A stretch of DNA of 64,000 bases from Pseudomonadales bacterium (GTDB taxonomy: Bacteria > Pseudomonadota > Gammaproteobacteria > Pseudomonadales > Azotimanducaceae): contig JAHCAL010000002.1 of assembly GCA_019634925.1 (NCBI GenBank), positions 617,280 to 681,279 on the forward strand, in the 5' to 3' direction. The position numbers were made by a program, and so were the translations under genes. Shown here piece by piece: positions 27,349 to 37,336 of this stretch. The number at the start of each line of letters is the position of its first letter. Position 1 is the stretch's first letter. The notes below the pieces were generated by a model, which worked only from the letters and a program-made list of their open reading frames with translations, made no database searches and had not been told where the DNA came from.

Positions 27349-27621
27349 ATGAAGAGGCTGAAAGTGAAGAAAGTAGTGATAGCCATGCTTGCCACGTTCG
27401 TACTCGCCGGCTGCGCGTCGGTGACCCCGGAACGTGTAGACGCCCTCGAGTCACGCCTGAGCGCCCTGGAAAACCAGGTTGCCACCGCTACCTCGACGGC
27501 AAACCGCGCCAGCCAGGAAGCCAGCGCCGCCCAGACCGCCGCACAGCGTGCACTGGATGCAGCGAACCAGGCCAACGAGCGCGTTCAGCGCATCGCTGAA
27601 ACCTGCTGCGCACGGAAGTAA
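27349..27621 (+). CDS. Small Lpp/OprI-like alanine-zipper lipoprotein
   Basis: The product is 90 residues with a lipoprotein signal ending LAGC (Cys22). The mature part is a regular coiled coil rich in Ala, Gln and Asn with heptad spacing (from DALESRLSALENQ to AANQANERVQR), as in OprI and Lpp of Gram-negatives. It ends in CCARK, with a terminal lysine as in Lpp, which links to peptidoglycan through that lysine. It is probably outer-membrane anchored and abundant. A GC-rich hairpin follows the stop. Confidence 0.85.
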   Translation: MKRLKVKKVVIAMLATFVLAGCASVTPERVDALESRLSALENQVATATSTANRASQEASAAQTAAQRALDAANQANERVQRIAETCCARK

Positions 27622-27624
27622 GCA

Positions 27625-27644
27625 GACCCGCTGCTTGGCGGGTC
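27625..27644. terminator. Possible bidirectional terminator hairpin
   Basis: GACCCGC-N6-GCGGGTC lies between the convergent lipoprotein and L,D-transpeptidase genes. There is no T-run on either side, so the terminator call rests on position and stem only. Confidence 0.35.
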
Positions 27645-27646
27645 AG

Positions 27647-28567
27647 CTAAATCCTGGTGGGGACGCCGCTCGGCTTCTCCGCCAGGGCTTCCAGAGCTGA
27701 CCAATCGATCCTGACACCGCGACCGTCGGTCGCAGCCCTGACCCGCTCTTCCAGTTCCCCCGGCTTCGTCATCCCGTAGATATCCTCGTGGATCTCCACG
27801 TACAGCTCGCCATCCCGCCAGCCGACCTTGTACGGTTCGTTCACGATACGCACCGGCGTCCCGCGCCGGGTCATCTCCGCCAGCGTTTCGACGTGGTGAT
27901 CGTACATCCGGATGCAGCCGAGACTCGCCGTCTGGCCCACCGCGAACGGCTGGTTGGTACCGTGGATGAAATAGCTGGGAATGCCGAGCACGATCGCCAT
28001 GCTGCCCATGGGATTGTCCGGGCCGGGCGGTACCACGGCCGGCAGCGGCGTGCCGCGCGCCGCATGCTCCGCACGCGCCGTCGGGCCAGGTGACCAGCTG
28101 GGGTTCGGCACCGCGGTACGAATCGTGGTGTTCACCAGGGGCGTGGGGAAGTCCAGGCGGCCAAGTCCGACCGGGAACGTGACGACCAGGTTGGTCCCCG
28201 GCGGGTAGTAGTAGAGCCGGAACTCGGAGACGTTGATCACCACCCCTTCGCGCGGGCCGGAAGGCAGGATGTACTTGGTCGGCAGCGTGATCTGCGTGCC
28301 GTCGCCCGGCAGCCACGGATCGACGTCGGGGTTGGCATCGACCAGTTCCCGCCAGCCGAGCCCCTGCGCTTCGGCAACCGCGGCCAGGGTGTCTTCGTAG
28401 CGTACCCGGAACGGCACCAGCGCGCCGACGATCTGCGTGTCGGCCTCGGCCATGGAATAGGCGGCCGCGAAGGCCGGCGCCGCCGGATTCAGCAGGGCTG
28501 CCAGGGTGCAGACGGCGCCCAGGAACGACGCCGGGCGGATGAGCGGACGTGTGTTTCGGGTTTTCAT
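27647..28567 (-). CDS. L,D-transpeptidase (YkuD/ErfK type) with LysM-like domain
   Basis: The 306-residue exported protein begins MKTRNTRPL with a signal peptide ending near AFAAA (residue 36). Residues 50-100 look like a LysM peptidoglycan-binding unit (YEDTLAAVAEAQGLGWRELV). The YkuD catalytic motif is complete: H202-G-T then S215-L-G-C218-I-R220. It forms 3-3 crosslinks or attaches lipoprotein to peptidoglycan in the periplasm. Attachment of Lpp by an enzyme of this class fits the Lpp-like gene on its 3' side. ATG 28567 is chosen because the signal peptide then starts properly. Confidence 0.9.
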   Translation of the reverse strand: MKTRNTRPLIRPASFLGAVCTLAALLNPAAPAFAAAYSMAEADTQIVGALVPFRVRYEDTLAAVAEAQGLGWRELVDANPDVDPWLPGDGTQITLPTKYILPSGPREGVVINVSEFRLYYYPPGTNLVVTFPVGLGRLDFPTPLVNTTIRTAVPNPSWSPGPTARAEHAARGTPLPAVVPPGPDNPMGSMAIVLGIPSYFIHGTNQPFAVGQTASLGCIRMYDHHVETLAEMTRRGTPVRIVNEPYKVGWRDGELYVEIHEDIYGMTKPGELEERVRAATDGRGVRIDWSALEALAEKPSGVPTRI

Positions 28568-28698
28568 GGCGCGCATTGTCAACATTTTACCGACGACTTC
28601 CAGCGAATCCCGGCTTTCCCGGGTTCTGCGTTGCGAGGGGCTGAAGTTTAGGACCCCGCTCCGCCGCCAGGGTTCGGCGATCCGCAAGCGCGCGATCA

Positions 28699-28763
28699 GC
28701 GCGCCAGAGGCTCGCACTCGTGCGCGCGTTGAGCGCGCCAGGCGAGCCAGAGGCTCGCACTCA
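28699..28763 (-). repeat. REP-like hairpin, copy 2 (two tandem units)
   Basis: Two units with a 42-bp period: GCGCGCC-AGA-GGCTCGC (28699-28715) and GCGAGCC-AGA-GGCTCGC (28742-28757). The second runs into ACTCA, whose TCA (28761-28763) is the minus-strand stop codon of the amidase. Confidence 0.65.
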
Positions 28764-30155
28764 GGGCAGCGGATGCGGGAGCGGGCCGCGCGCGGCCTCG
28801 AACGCGGCACCCGCCCGAATGAGGGTCGGCTCGCCCAGGTGACGGCCCACCAGCTGGAACGAACGCGGCAGCCCATCCTCGGAGAGCCCGGCCGGCAGGC
28901 TGATCGTGGGATGACCCGAGTAGTCGAAGGGCGCAGTGAACGTGATCGCATCCACACGCCCGGACGCCGCGCCCGATACCGCGTCCATGGTGGCGAGATC
29001 CGGGGGCAGCATCGGCATACACGGCGCGATGATCACGTCGACGTCGGCAAGCAGGCCGTCCAGCGCATCGCGGAACGCGGCCCGGGTGCGCTCCAGGGCC
29101 TGGTATTCGGCCGGGCCGGTGCGCAGACCACGCTCGATGAGGCTCGCGAGCACCGGCCCATACTCCGCCTTGCGCGCCGGATAGTACTTCGCATGGGCGC
29201 GCGCACACTCCATCGCACAGGTCACGTTCCAGCCGCGCACCAGTTCGCCGAGCATCGGCGGCATGCGCAGTTCCACGACCTCGGCGCCAAGCGCCCGGAA
29301 CGTACCCAGTGCATCGCGCACCGTCGCGGCCACGACCGGATCGACGCCCTGGAACGTGTAGTCCGGATCGATGCCGATGGTCAGGCCCGGCAACCGCTCC
29401 CCCGGCATCGCGGGATAATCCGGGACCGTCGCACCCAGGGTGGTCGCATCCGCGGGGTCGCGACCCGCGATCACCTGCAGGAGCCGCGCCGCATCCTCGA
29501 CTGTGCGCGTCATCGGCCCGATGTGATCGAGGGACTCGGCGAGCGGAAATGCGCCGTGACGGCTGACCCGACCGTAAGTGGGTTTGATGCCGACGATACC
29601 GCAACTGGCGGACGGAAACCGGATACTGCCTCCCGTGTCGCTCCCGAGTGCGCCGAACGCGAGCCCTGCGGCCACGGTCACGCCGGACCCCGACGACGAC
29701 ACCCCAGGCCAGTGCGTCGGCTTCCACGGGTTCACCGGGGCCACGATCGCCGGGTGGTGGACCGCGAACGCGCCTTCGGTCAGCTGCGTTTTGCCGATGA
29801 TCACGGCCCCAGCCTGCTTGAGCCGGCTGACCACCGTGGCATCCTCGTCGGGCACGTAGTCCGCCATGACCCGGGTGCCGCTCGCAGTCGCGATCCCACG
29901 CGTATTGAGCAGATCCTTGATCGCGATCGGTATGCCGTGCAGCAGTCCGAGCGGCTGACCGGCGCTGCGCTCGCGATCGAGCCTTGCGGCGGTCGCGCGC
30001 GCCTGGTCACCGAGCACCCGGGCGAAGCCGTGCAATTCCGGCTCCAGCCGCTCGATGCGCTCGAGCATCCGCTCGGTAACTTCGACCGCGGACAACTCGC
30101 CGCTCTTGATCCGGCGGCCGACTTCGGTCAGTGACAGGTAGTGAATCGGCTGCAT
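28761..30155 (-). CDS. Amidase signature family hydrolase
   Basis: A 464-residue amidase with the complete triad: K80 (IAIKDLLN), cis-Ser near 154 (PGVSSSGSG) and nucleophile S177 (SDTGGSIRFPS). The motif reads SSSGSG rather than the commoner GGSSGG, a mild departure seen in some subfamilies. It is one of three amidases in the window and shares little local sequence with the other two outside the motifs. It lies 36 nt downstream of the FAD oxidase gene, so they form a minus-strand operon, and its stop codon is embedded in REP-like copy 2. Confidence 0.85.
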   Translation of the reverse strand: MQPIHYLSLTEVGRRIKSGELSAVEVTERMLERIERLEPELHGFARVLGDQARATAARLDRERSAGQPLGLLHGIPIAIKDLLNTRGIATASGTRVMADYVPDEDATVVSRLKQAGAVIIGKTQLTEGAFAVHHPAIVAPVNPWKPTHWPGVSSSGSGVTVAAGLAFGALGSDTGGSIRFPSASCGIVGIKPTYGRVSRHGAFPLAESLDHIGPMTRTVEDAARLLQVIAGRDPADATTLGATVPDYPAMPGERLPGLTIGIDPDYTFQGVDPVVAATVRDALGTFRALGAEVVELRMPPMLGELVRGWNVTCAMECARAHAKYYPARKAEYGPVLASLIERGLRTGPAEYQALERTRAAFRDALDGLLADVDVIIAPCMPMLPPDLATMDAVSGAASGRVDAITFTAPFDYSGHPTISLPAGLSEDGLPRSFQLVGRHLGEPTLIRAGAAFEAARGPLPHPLP

Positions 30156-30191
30156 GCTGCAACTCCCAACTGCGACTCCGTCGAGTCGCGA

Positions 30192-31574
30192 TCAAGGCAT
30201 CGATGGACTCGTGTCGAAAATCTTGCCCGGATTGAGTATGCCCCTGGGGTCCAGTGCGCGCTTCAGCAGCCGCATGACCTCGACTTCCTCCGGCGCGCGG
30301 CTGATCCCGAGATACGGCTTCTTTTCCAGACCCACACCGTGCTCCGCGGACACCGAGCCGCTGCGGCTGCGCAGCGGCTCGTAAACCGCCGCTTCCACGC
30401 GCTGGCGCACCGCCGGGGTTGGTGTACCCACACCGATCACGAGGTGCAGGTTGCCGTCGCCCATGTGTCCGAAGATGAAGCAGCGCGGTCGTTCGAACGC
30501 GGCCGCGAGGCGCGCGGTCACTTCCGCGACGTAGCCCTCCATCGTCGAGATCGGCATGCTGACGTCGAACGCGAGCGTCGGGCCCTCACGGAAGCACTGG
30601 GCCACGTCGTCGCGCATCGCCCAGAGCTGCTGCCGCTGCGCTTCCGACTGCGCCAGCACCGCATCGGCGATCAGCGAGCGCTCGTAGGCATCCGCCAGCG
30701 CGGCCTCGACCGCGCTTTCGTCGCTGCCCATCGCCTCGACCAGGACGTAGTACGGATAGCTCTGCACGATCGGCGCCTGGTGCGGTGCCGGCGCTGACGT
30801 GACCAGCGTATAGAAATCGTTCCACATCACCTCGAACGCCGAGAGCGTACCGCCGAGCGCGGCGTCCATGTGCTTCAGGAACACTGCGAGCTTGGCGAAT
30901 TCATCGACGGCGACGAACAGCGTCGACCGGTGCAGCGGCTGCTCGCGCAGGCGCAGGACCGCACGCGTCACCACCCCGAGCGTACCCTCGCTGCCGATGA
31001 AGAGCTGCTTCAGATCGTAGCCCGCGTTGTTCTTGATCATGCGGTTCATGCTCGAGACCACGGTACCGTCGGCCAGCACGGCTTCGAGTCCGAGCACCAT
31101 GTCGCGGGTCATCCCGTAGCGGATGACGCGGTTGCCACCCGCATTGGTCGAGATGTTGCCGCCGATGGTACAGCTGCCGCGCCCGCCCAGATCCAGCGGA
31201 AACATGAGTCCGGCTGCTTCCGCGGCTTCCTGGATGGTCTGCAGTACGACGCCGCTCTGGACCACCATCGTGCGATCCGTCGCGTCGAGCGCCTCGATCC
31301 GGTTCATGCGCTCGAGCGAGAGGGCGATATCGTCCGGTCCGGTATCGGCACTATGTACGAGGCCGGTCAGGCCGCCGTGCGCCACCACCGGCTGGTCGAA
31401 CCGATGACAGATCGCGAGCGTCCGGCTGACCTCGGCCGTGGTACGCGGCCGTACAATCGCCCGTGCCTGGATCGTGTCGCGGCGCCAGATTCCCGCCTGG
31501 CGGGTTCGAACCGCCTCACCGGTCAGCACACAATCCGCGCCGAGTTCGGCAACCAGTGTCTCCACCACGTCCAT
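30192..31574 (-). CDS. FAD-linked oxidase, GlcD / D-lactate dehydrogenase type
   Basis: A 460-residue flavoprotein. ATG 31574 is chosen over a longer frame because GGAGAG lies at good spacing and MDVVETLVAEL fits the family start. The PP-loop FAD site shows VVAHGGLTGL, GGRGSCTIGGNISTNAGGN and FIGSEGTLGVVT. The C-terminal FGHMGDGNLHLVI and SAEHGVGLEKK blocks are typical of D-2-hydroxyacid dehydrogenases. It oxidises a D-2-hydroxy acid such as lactate or glycolate; the specific acid is unknown. It precedes an amidase in an operon. Confidence 0.85.
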   Translation of the reverse strand: MDVVETLVAELGADCVLTGEAVRTRQAGIWRRDTIQARAIVRPRTTAEVSRTLAICHRFDQPVVAHGGLTGLVHSADTGPDDIALSLERMNRIEALDATDRTMVVQSGVVLQTIQEAAEAAGLMFPLDLGGRGSCTIGGNISTNAGGNRVIRYGMTRDMVLGLEAVLADGTVVSSMNRMIKNNAGYDLKQLFIGSEGTLGVVTRAVLRLREQPLHRSTLFVAVDEFAKLAVFLKHMDAALGGTLSAFEVMWNDFYTLVTSAPAPHQAPIVQSYPYYVLVEAMGSDESAVEAALADAYERSLIADAVLAQSEAQRQQLWAMRDDVAQCFREGPTLAFDVSMPISTMEGYVAEVTARLAAAFERPRCFIFGHMGDGNLHLVIGVGTPTPAVRQRVEAAVYEPLRSRSGSVSAEHGVGLEKKPYLGISRAPEEVEVMRLLKRALDPRGILNPGKIFDTSPSMP

Positions 31575-31677
31575 TTCCGTTCTCTCCAGCGTTGTCCCGC
31601 GTTCTCCTGGGAGCAGGCCTGCAACCCGTCGGCCCGTACCGCAACGCCGGATTTCGGTTGCGGCACGCTCGTGCACT

Positions 31678-31683
31678 ATAGTG
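31678..31683 (+). promoter_or_regulatory. Possible -10 element of the 31.7-35.0 kb operon
   Basis: TATAGT sits inside the 10-bp palindrome CACTATAGTG (31676-31685), 40 bp before the methyltransferase start. The -35 match upstream is weak, so this is a low-confidence promoter, or an operator. Confidence 0.3.
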
Positions 31684-31722
31684 TTGGCCCTACCCGTACG
31701 CAGTACAGGACCGGCCCATTAC

Positions 31723-32307
31723 ATGCGCAAGACCTTCGATCGCGCCTACTATGACCGCTTTTATCGCGATCCGCGAACCCGCGCCGTCACGCCGGCAGCG
31801 GCCGCGCGCCAGGCGGCGTTCATCGCCGCCTACCTGCGTCATCTGGAGTTGCCGGTCCGCCGGATCCTCGACATCGGTTGCGGCACCGGCACCACGTTGC
31901 GCGCACTCGGCCGGGCCTTTCCGCGTGCGGAGCTCGAAGGGGTCGAGTACAGCGAATATCTGTGCAGGCGCTACGGCTGGACGAATGGTTCGGTGGTGGA
32001 CTACCAGTCCGCCGAACCCTTCGACCTCGTCGTCTGCAACGACGTGCTCGCCTACCTCGACGATGCGCAGTGTGCCCGTGCGCTCGACAACATCGGCGCG
32101 CTCACCGGCCGCGCCGCGTTCCTCGGGATCCTGACGGCAGACGATGCCGGACACTACGATCGCACCCGGACCGACCCATTGCAGATCCTGCGCCCGGCCG
32201 CCTGGTACCGACGCCGCCTCGGGCGCCACTTCGTGAATGCCGGCGGCGGCCTGCACCTCAAGAAACCGCTCGGGGTGACGGTCTGGGCCATGGATCGGAT
32301 CGCCTGA
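31723..32307 (+). CDS. Small class I SAM-dependent methyltransferase
   Basis: The product has 194 residues from ATG 31723. Motif I is ILDIGCGTGTTLRAL with D50 and G52-G56, followed by the acidic VEYSEYL end and LVVCNDVLAYL. It is short, with no added domain. It begins a tight plus-strand operon with an amidase, a PIG-L deacetylase and a Nudix hydrolase. Substrate unknown; the context suggests modification of a small amide or sugar compound, which is inference only. Confidence 0.75.
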   Translation: MRKTFDRAYYDRFYRDPRTRAVTPAAAARQAAFIAAYLRHLELPVRRILDIGCGTGTTLRALGRAFPRAELEGVEYSEYLCRRYGWTNGSVVDYQSAEPFDLVVCNDVLAYLDDAQCARALDNIGALTGRAAFLGILTADDAGHYDRTRTDPLQILRPAAWYRRRLGRHFVNAGGGLHLKKPLGVTVWAMDRIA

Positions 32308-32308
32308 C

Positions 32309-33745
32309 TTGGCCGACCTCACTGCGATGACGGCAATCGACCTCGCCGGCGCCCTGCGCCGACGCGAGTTGTCGGCCATCGAACTGATGACCGCCTGCTA
32401 TGACCGTATCGAGGCATACAACCCCTCGCTCAACGCCATCGTGAACCTGCTGCCGCGCACCGACGCGCTCGCACTGGCGCAGGCGGCCGATCACAAGGCC
32501 GCCGCCGGCGCGCCGCTCGGCGCCCTGCACGGCCTGCCCATGGCGCCGAAGGACAACGTGGACGTCGCCGGCTTTCCGACCACCTCGGGATTCCGGCCGT
32601 TCGCAGGCCGCATTGCGCGGCACGACGCACTCGTCTCCGCGCGCCAGCGCGCTGCCGGCGCACTGTTCATCGGCAAGACCAACATGCCGGAATTCGGGCT
32701 TGGCTCGCACACGTTCAACAGCCTGTTCGGAGCCACGCGCAATCCCTGGGACCCGGGCCGCAGTGCGGGCGGCAGCAGCGGAGGCGCGGCAGTGGCGCTG
32801 GCGACCGGCATGGTCCCGCTGGCCGACGGCAGCGATATGGGGGGGTCGCTGCGCAATCCGGCGTCGTTCTGCAACGTGGTCGGATTCCGGCCGACCATCG
32901 GCCTCATACCCGATCCGCGCGGACTCGGCTGGCTCGCAAGGCTCACGACCGCCGGACCGATGGCCCGGAACGTCGCCGATGCCGCCTATCTGCTCGCGGT
33001 CCAGGCCGGAGCCCACCCGGACGACCCGCTCAGCCTGAGTGGCAGCACCGAGCCATTCAGCGCGCTGATCCCGCGGCGGCTCGAGGGCCTCAAGATCGCC
33101 TGGTGGGCAGGCGGGCCGGGGCTTCCGGTAGACCCCGCAGTCGCCAGGGTGGTGGCAGACGCTGCCGGAACGTTCGAGTCGCTCGGCTGCTCGGTACAGG
33201 AAGAAGCCCCGCCGCTGACCGGCGCCATGGACGTGTTCCGCGTGCTGCGCGCCGCGGCGCTCAGCGTGACCGGGCGCGCGCTCGACATCGAGGTGCCCGG
33301 GTGGCGGGATCACGCCAAGGCCACCGCCGTCTGGAACCTCGACCAGTGGCGTGAACTCGGCGGCGCCGACATCGTCAATGCCGAGGTACGCCGGACCGCG
33401 TTGCATCGCGCAGCCGCGCGGTTCTTCGATCGTTACGACGCACTGGTCCTGCCCGCCGCCCAGGTGCCGCCGTTTCCCATCGAGCAGGAGTGGGTCACCG
33501 AGATCAACGGCGTGGCGCTGCCCAACTACCTGGACTGGATGCAGGTCTGCTGCATCATCTCGGTGCTCGGTGGCCCGGCTGCCGCGGTGCCGGCGGGCTT
33601 CACTCCCGACGGACTGCCGGTCGGCATCCAGATCGTCGGTCGGGCGCGCGACGACCTCGGCGTGCTCGGTATCGCCGCCGCTTTCGAGGTGGCCACCGGA
33701 CACGGCCGCAGGGCGCCGCCCGAATCGCCGGGCGGGGCCGCGTGA
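32309..33745 (+). CDS. Amidase signature family hydrolase
   Basis: 478 residues from TTG 32309, one base after the methyltransferase stop. This start gives [22 protein letters not shown], which matches the usual amidase opening; ATG 32327 would cut six residues. The triad is K81 (APKDNVD), S156/S157 in GGSSGG, and nucleophile S180 ([11 protein letters not shown]). The 3' end overlaps the PIG-L start (TGATG). This is the third amidase in the window. Confidence 0.85.
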   Translation: MADLTAMTAIDLAGALRRRELSAIELMTACYDRIEAYNPSLNAIVNLLPRTDALALAQAADHKAAAGAPLGALHGLPMAPKDNVDVAGFPTTSGFRPFAGRIARHDALVSARQRAAGALFIGKTNMPEFGLGSHTFNSLFGATRNPWDPGRSAGGSSGGAAVALATGMVPLADGSDMGGSLRNPASFCNVVGFRPTIGLIPDPRGLGWLARLTTAGPMARNVADAAYLLAVQAGAHPDDPLSLSGSTEPFSALIPRRLEGLKIAWWAGGPGLPVDPAVARVVADAAGTFESLGCSVQEEAPPLTGAMDVFRVLRAAALSVTGRALDIEVPGWRDHAKATAVWNLDQWRELGGADIVNAEVRRTALHRAAARFFDRYDALVLPAAQVPPFPIEQEWVTEINGVALPNYLDWMQVCCIISVLGGPAAAVPAGFTPDGLPVGIQIVGRARDDLGVLGIAAAFEVATGHGRRAPPESPGGAA

Positions 33746-34551
33746 TGTCCTGTGTTCCTGACCGCCCGTTTCATCTCGACGGCCGGCCGATCGGACTGCT
33801 CGTGGTCGGCGCACACCCGGACGACGCGGAGTTCCACGCCGGCGGATTGCTCCTGCAGGCGCGCCGGGCCGGCGCGCGCGTGGGCATCCTGACGCTCACG
33901 GACGGCTCAGCGGGGCACGCAAGCCTCGACCGCGCCGCGCTCGCGTCGAGACGGCGCGCCGAAGCGGAAGCAGCCGCGGGCCGGATCGGTGCGACACTGC
34001 TGATGCTCGGCGAGCGGGACGGCGAACTCGAACCGGCGCTGTCCGTTCGCCACCGGGTGATCGAGCAGATCCGCGCCTTCGGGCCCGACGTGATCGTCAC
34101 GCATCGGGCCGGCGACTACCATCCGGACCACCGGGCGACCGCCCAGTTGGTGCAGGACGCCTGCTACCTGCTGCGGGTGCCGAACGTGGTCCCGGCGGTA
34201 CCGGCCCTCCCGGCGGATCCGATCGTGCTCGGGATGTGCGACTTCTTCCGCCGTCCGACGCCGTTCCAGGCAGACTGCGTCATCGACATCGAACCGGACC
34301 TGGAGGGGATCGTGGCACTGCTCGCCTGCCACGCGTCACAGGTCTACGAATGGCTGCCGCACATGTCCGGCCAGACGGTCGGTGCGGACCGGCAGCGTTG
34401 GCTGCACGAATGGTATTCACGCCGTCCGGCGGCGATCGCCCGCCGGCATGGTCGGGACGGTCTGCGTTACGCCGAGGCATTCGAACTTTCCGAATACGGG
34501 CGCCAGCTGGAACCGCCGGCGCTCGCGATGCTGCTCGGCGGCCACCGGTGA
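33745..34551 (+). CDS. PIG-L / LmbE family deacetylase
   Basis: 268 residues. The zinc site signature [12 protein letters not shown] (residues 23-34) and the downstream [14 protein letters not shown] motif identify an LmbE-like N-deacetylase. The family removes N-acetyl groups from sugar conjugates. ATG 33745 overlaps the amidase stop, so translation is coupled. The GDYHPDHR form with FFRRPTPF is common in bacterial members of unknown substrate. Confidence 0.85.
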   Translation: MSCVPDRPFHLDGRPIGLLVVGAHPDDAEFHAGGLLLQARRAGARVGILTLTDGSAGHASLDRAALASRRRAEAEAAAGRIGATLLMLGERDGELEPALSVRHRVIEQIRAFGPDVIVTHRAGDYHPDHRATAQLVQDACYLLRVPNVVPAVPALPADPIVLGMCDFFRRPTPFQADCVIDIEPDLEGIVALLACHASQVYEWLPHMSGQTVGADRQRWLHEWYSRRPAAIARRHGRDGLRYAEAFELSEYGRQLEPPALAMLLGGHR

Positions 34552-34586
34552 CACGCAACGTCACGCCGATCTGTGCTAAAAAGAGC

Positions 34587-35036
34587 ATGATGCGAGAACG
34601 CTACAAGACCGCCCGCTGCATCCTGTATCGCGACGACAGCTTTCTGCTGGCCGTACACAACAGTTTCTGGCGCGCGAGCGACCGGCGCTGGGGCCTGCCC
34701 GGTGGTCAGATCGAATGGAACGAACCCCCGTCGCGCGCCGCGGCGCGCGAGCTCCGCGAAGAGCTCGGCATCCGTATTCCGGACCTCTTCGAGATCGGCG
34801 CGTTCTCCTACAAGCATGCGCTGCACATGGTCTATGCAGCGCCGTTCGACCACGAGATCCGCGACTACGACGAGACCGAACTGGTCGAGATCGCCTGGTT
34901 CACCGAAGCCGACGTGGCTGCGCTCAAGGCCGAGCGCCGCCTGCACGCGGACTACGAGCTCGAAGCGATCCAGACATTGCGCCGCCGACTTGCGGGCACG
35001 AGCCTCCAGGTAACCGCGGGCGCTCCGCGGCGCTGA
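34587..35036 (+). CDS. Nudix hydrolase
   Basis: 149 residues. The Nudix box is intact, with GX5E at GQIEWNE, then REL, REELGI. It opens with a YKTARCILYRDDSFLLAV strand typical of small Nudix proteins. It hydrolyses a nucleoside diphosphate-X substrate that cannot be named. Two adjacent ATGs (34587, 34590) compete as starts. It ends the methyltransferase/amidase/PIG-L operon with a 35-nt gap before it. Confidence 0.85.
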   Translation: MMRERYKTARCILYRDDSFLLAVHNSFWRASDRRWGLPGGQIEWNEPPSRAAARELREELGIRIPDLFEIGAFSYKHALHMVYAAPFDHEIRDYDETELVEIAWFTEADVAALKAERRLHADYELEAIQTLRRRLAGTSLQVTAGAPRR

Positions 35037-35064
35037 CCACCGACTCGAGCCGACGACACCCGCT

Positions 35065-36063
35065 TCAGGCCAGCCGGTAGACGCGTGCTGCCGTATCGTG
35101 GAACAGCCACTGTCGTTCGGCATCCGATGCGTCGGCCACGAGCTTCTTGAATGCGTTCCAGAGCACGTGGTACGAGACGCTCTGGCGGTCGACCGGGAAG
35201 TTGCTCTCGAACATGCACCGCTCGACGCCGAAGCAGTCGATCGCGTGCCGGTAGTAACGCCCGGTAGCCGAGACGATCTCGTCCGAGGTCGCAGGCGTCG
35301 CGCGCTGGTGAAACCCGAACCCGTTGACCGGCATCACGATGCCACCGAGCTTCGCGACGACGTTCGGGCAGCGGGCGAGTTCGGCGACGTCGCGCTGCCA
35401 CTGCGCGTGGATCTCCTCGCGCCGCCCTTCGTAAGGCCCGATCCCGAGCGGGCCCCCGAAATGATCGAACACGATGGTCGTGTCCGGGAACGCCCGCGCC
35501 AGTTCGGTCAGTTCGGAGATCTGCGGGTGGTAAAGCCAGGCATCGAACGAGAGCCCGCGTGGCGCGAGTTCCGCGAAACCCTTGCGGAACGTCGCATCCG
35601 CCAGCAGTCGCGCCGGAGGATTGGTGTGCGAGTTACGCACGCGGGGATCCGGGTCCCACCCGGATGCGTGCCGGATGCCCCGGAAGCGCGGGCTGCGCGC
35701 CAGGTGCGCATCCAGCACCGGCGCGACCGCCGCGCCAAGCGTGAGATCGGCGAAACCCACGATGCCGGCGCAAGCGCGTACGTCCCCGTACGCCCCGCTC
35801 GCGGTCATGGCGGCGACCCCGTTGACGAACTCGGTCTCCCCGACCGGACGCAGGGCTTCCGGTGCATCGGCCGAATACATGCTGGCGCACTCGACGAATA
35901 CCGTGGAGACCACGTTGTGGCCGCTGCGCAGATCGGCGAGCAGCTCATCGAGCAGGTAGCGGCTGCCGGGGTGGTCCCACAGGTGATGGTGCGGATCGCA
36001 GATCTTCTGCGCGGGATCGATGATCGGCTCGCGCACCTGCTCGAGCCATGTTGCATTCTGCAT
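35065..36063 (-). CDS. Amidohydrolase family 2 hydrolase
   Basis: 332 residues. Metal motif DPHHHLWD lies at residues 23-30, and the later IVFDHFGGPLG and FESNFPVD motifs match the PF04909 group near lactonases and dicarboxylate hydrolases. It is a cytoplasmic TIM-barrel metal hydrolase; the substrate is unknown. It lies 57 bp downstream of the formaldehyde dehydrogenase gene on the same strand and may be co-transcribed. Confidence 0.8.
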   Translation of the reverse strand: MQNATWLEQVREPIIDPAQKICDPHHHLWDHPGSRYLLDELLADLRSGHNVVSTVFVECASMYSADAPEALRPVGETEFVNGVAAMTASGAYGDVRACAGIVGFADLTLGAAVAPVLDAHLARSPRFRGIRHASGWDPDPRVRNSHTNPPARLLADATFRKGFAELAPRGLSFDAWLYHPQISELTELARAFPDTTIVFDHFGGPLGIGPYEGRREEIHAQWQRDVAELARCPNVVAKLGGIVMPVNGFGFHQRATPATSDEIVSATGRYYRHAIDCFGVERCMFESNFPVDRQSVSYHVLWNAFKKLVADASDAERQWLFHDTAARVYRLA

Positions 36064-36120
36064 TCCGCCACTCCCCCCTGCGTGCTGCCTAAGTAAACCG
36101 CGCCAGCCGGCCCGATCGAG

Positions 36121-37293
<1,173 letters not shown>

Positions 37294-37336
37294 CTACAAT
37301 CGATGGCGGGCAACAGCCGATCCACGGGATCCGCCA

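Noticed and set aside
27349..27621. Promoter TTACTG-N17-TGATAT before the Lpp-like gene
   Set aside because: Both boxes match the sigma-70 consensus at only two or three positions, so it is not reported as a feature.
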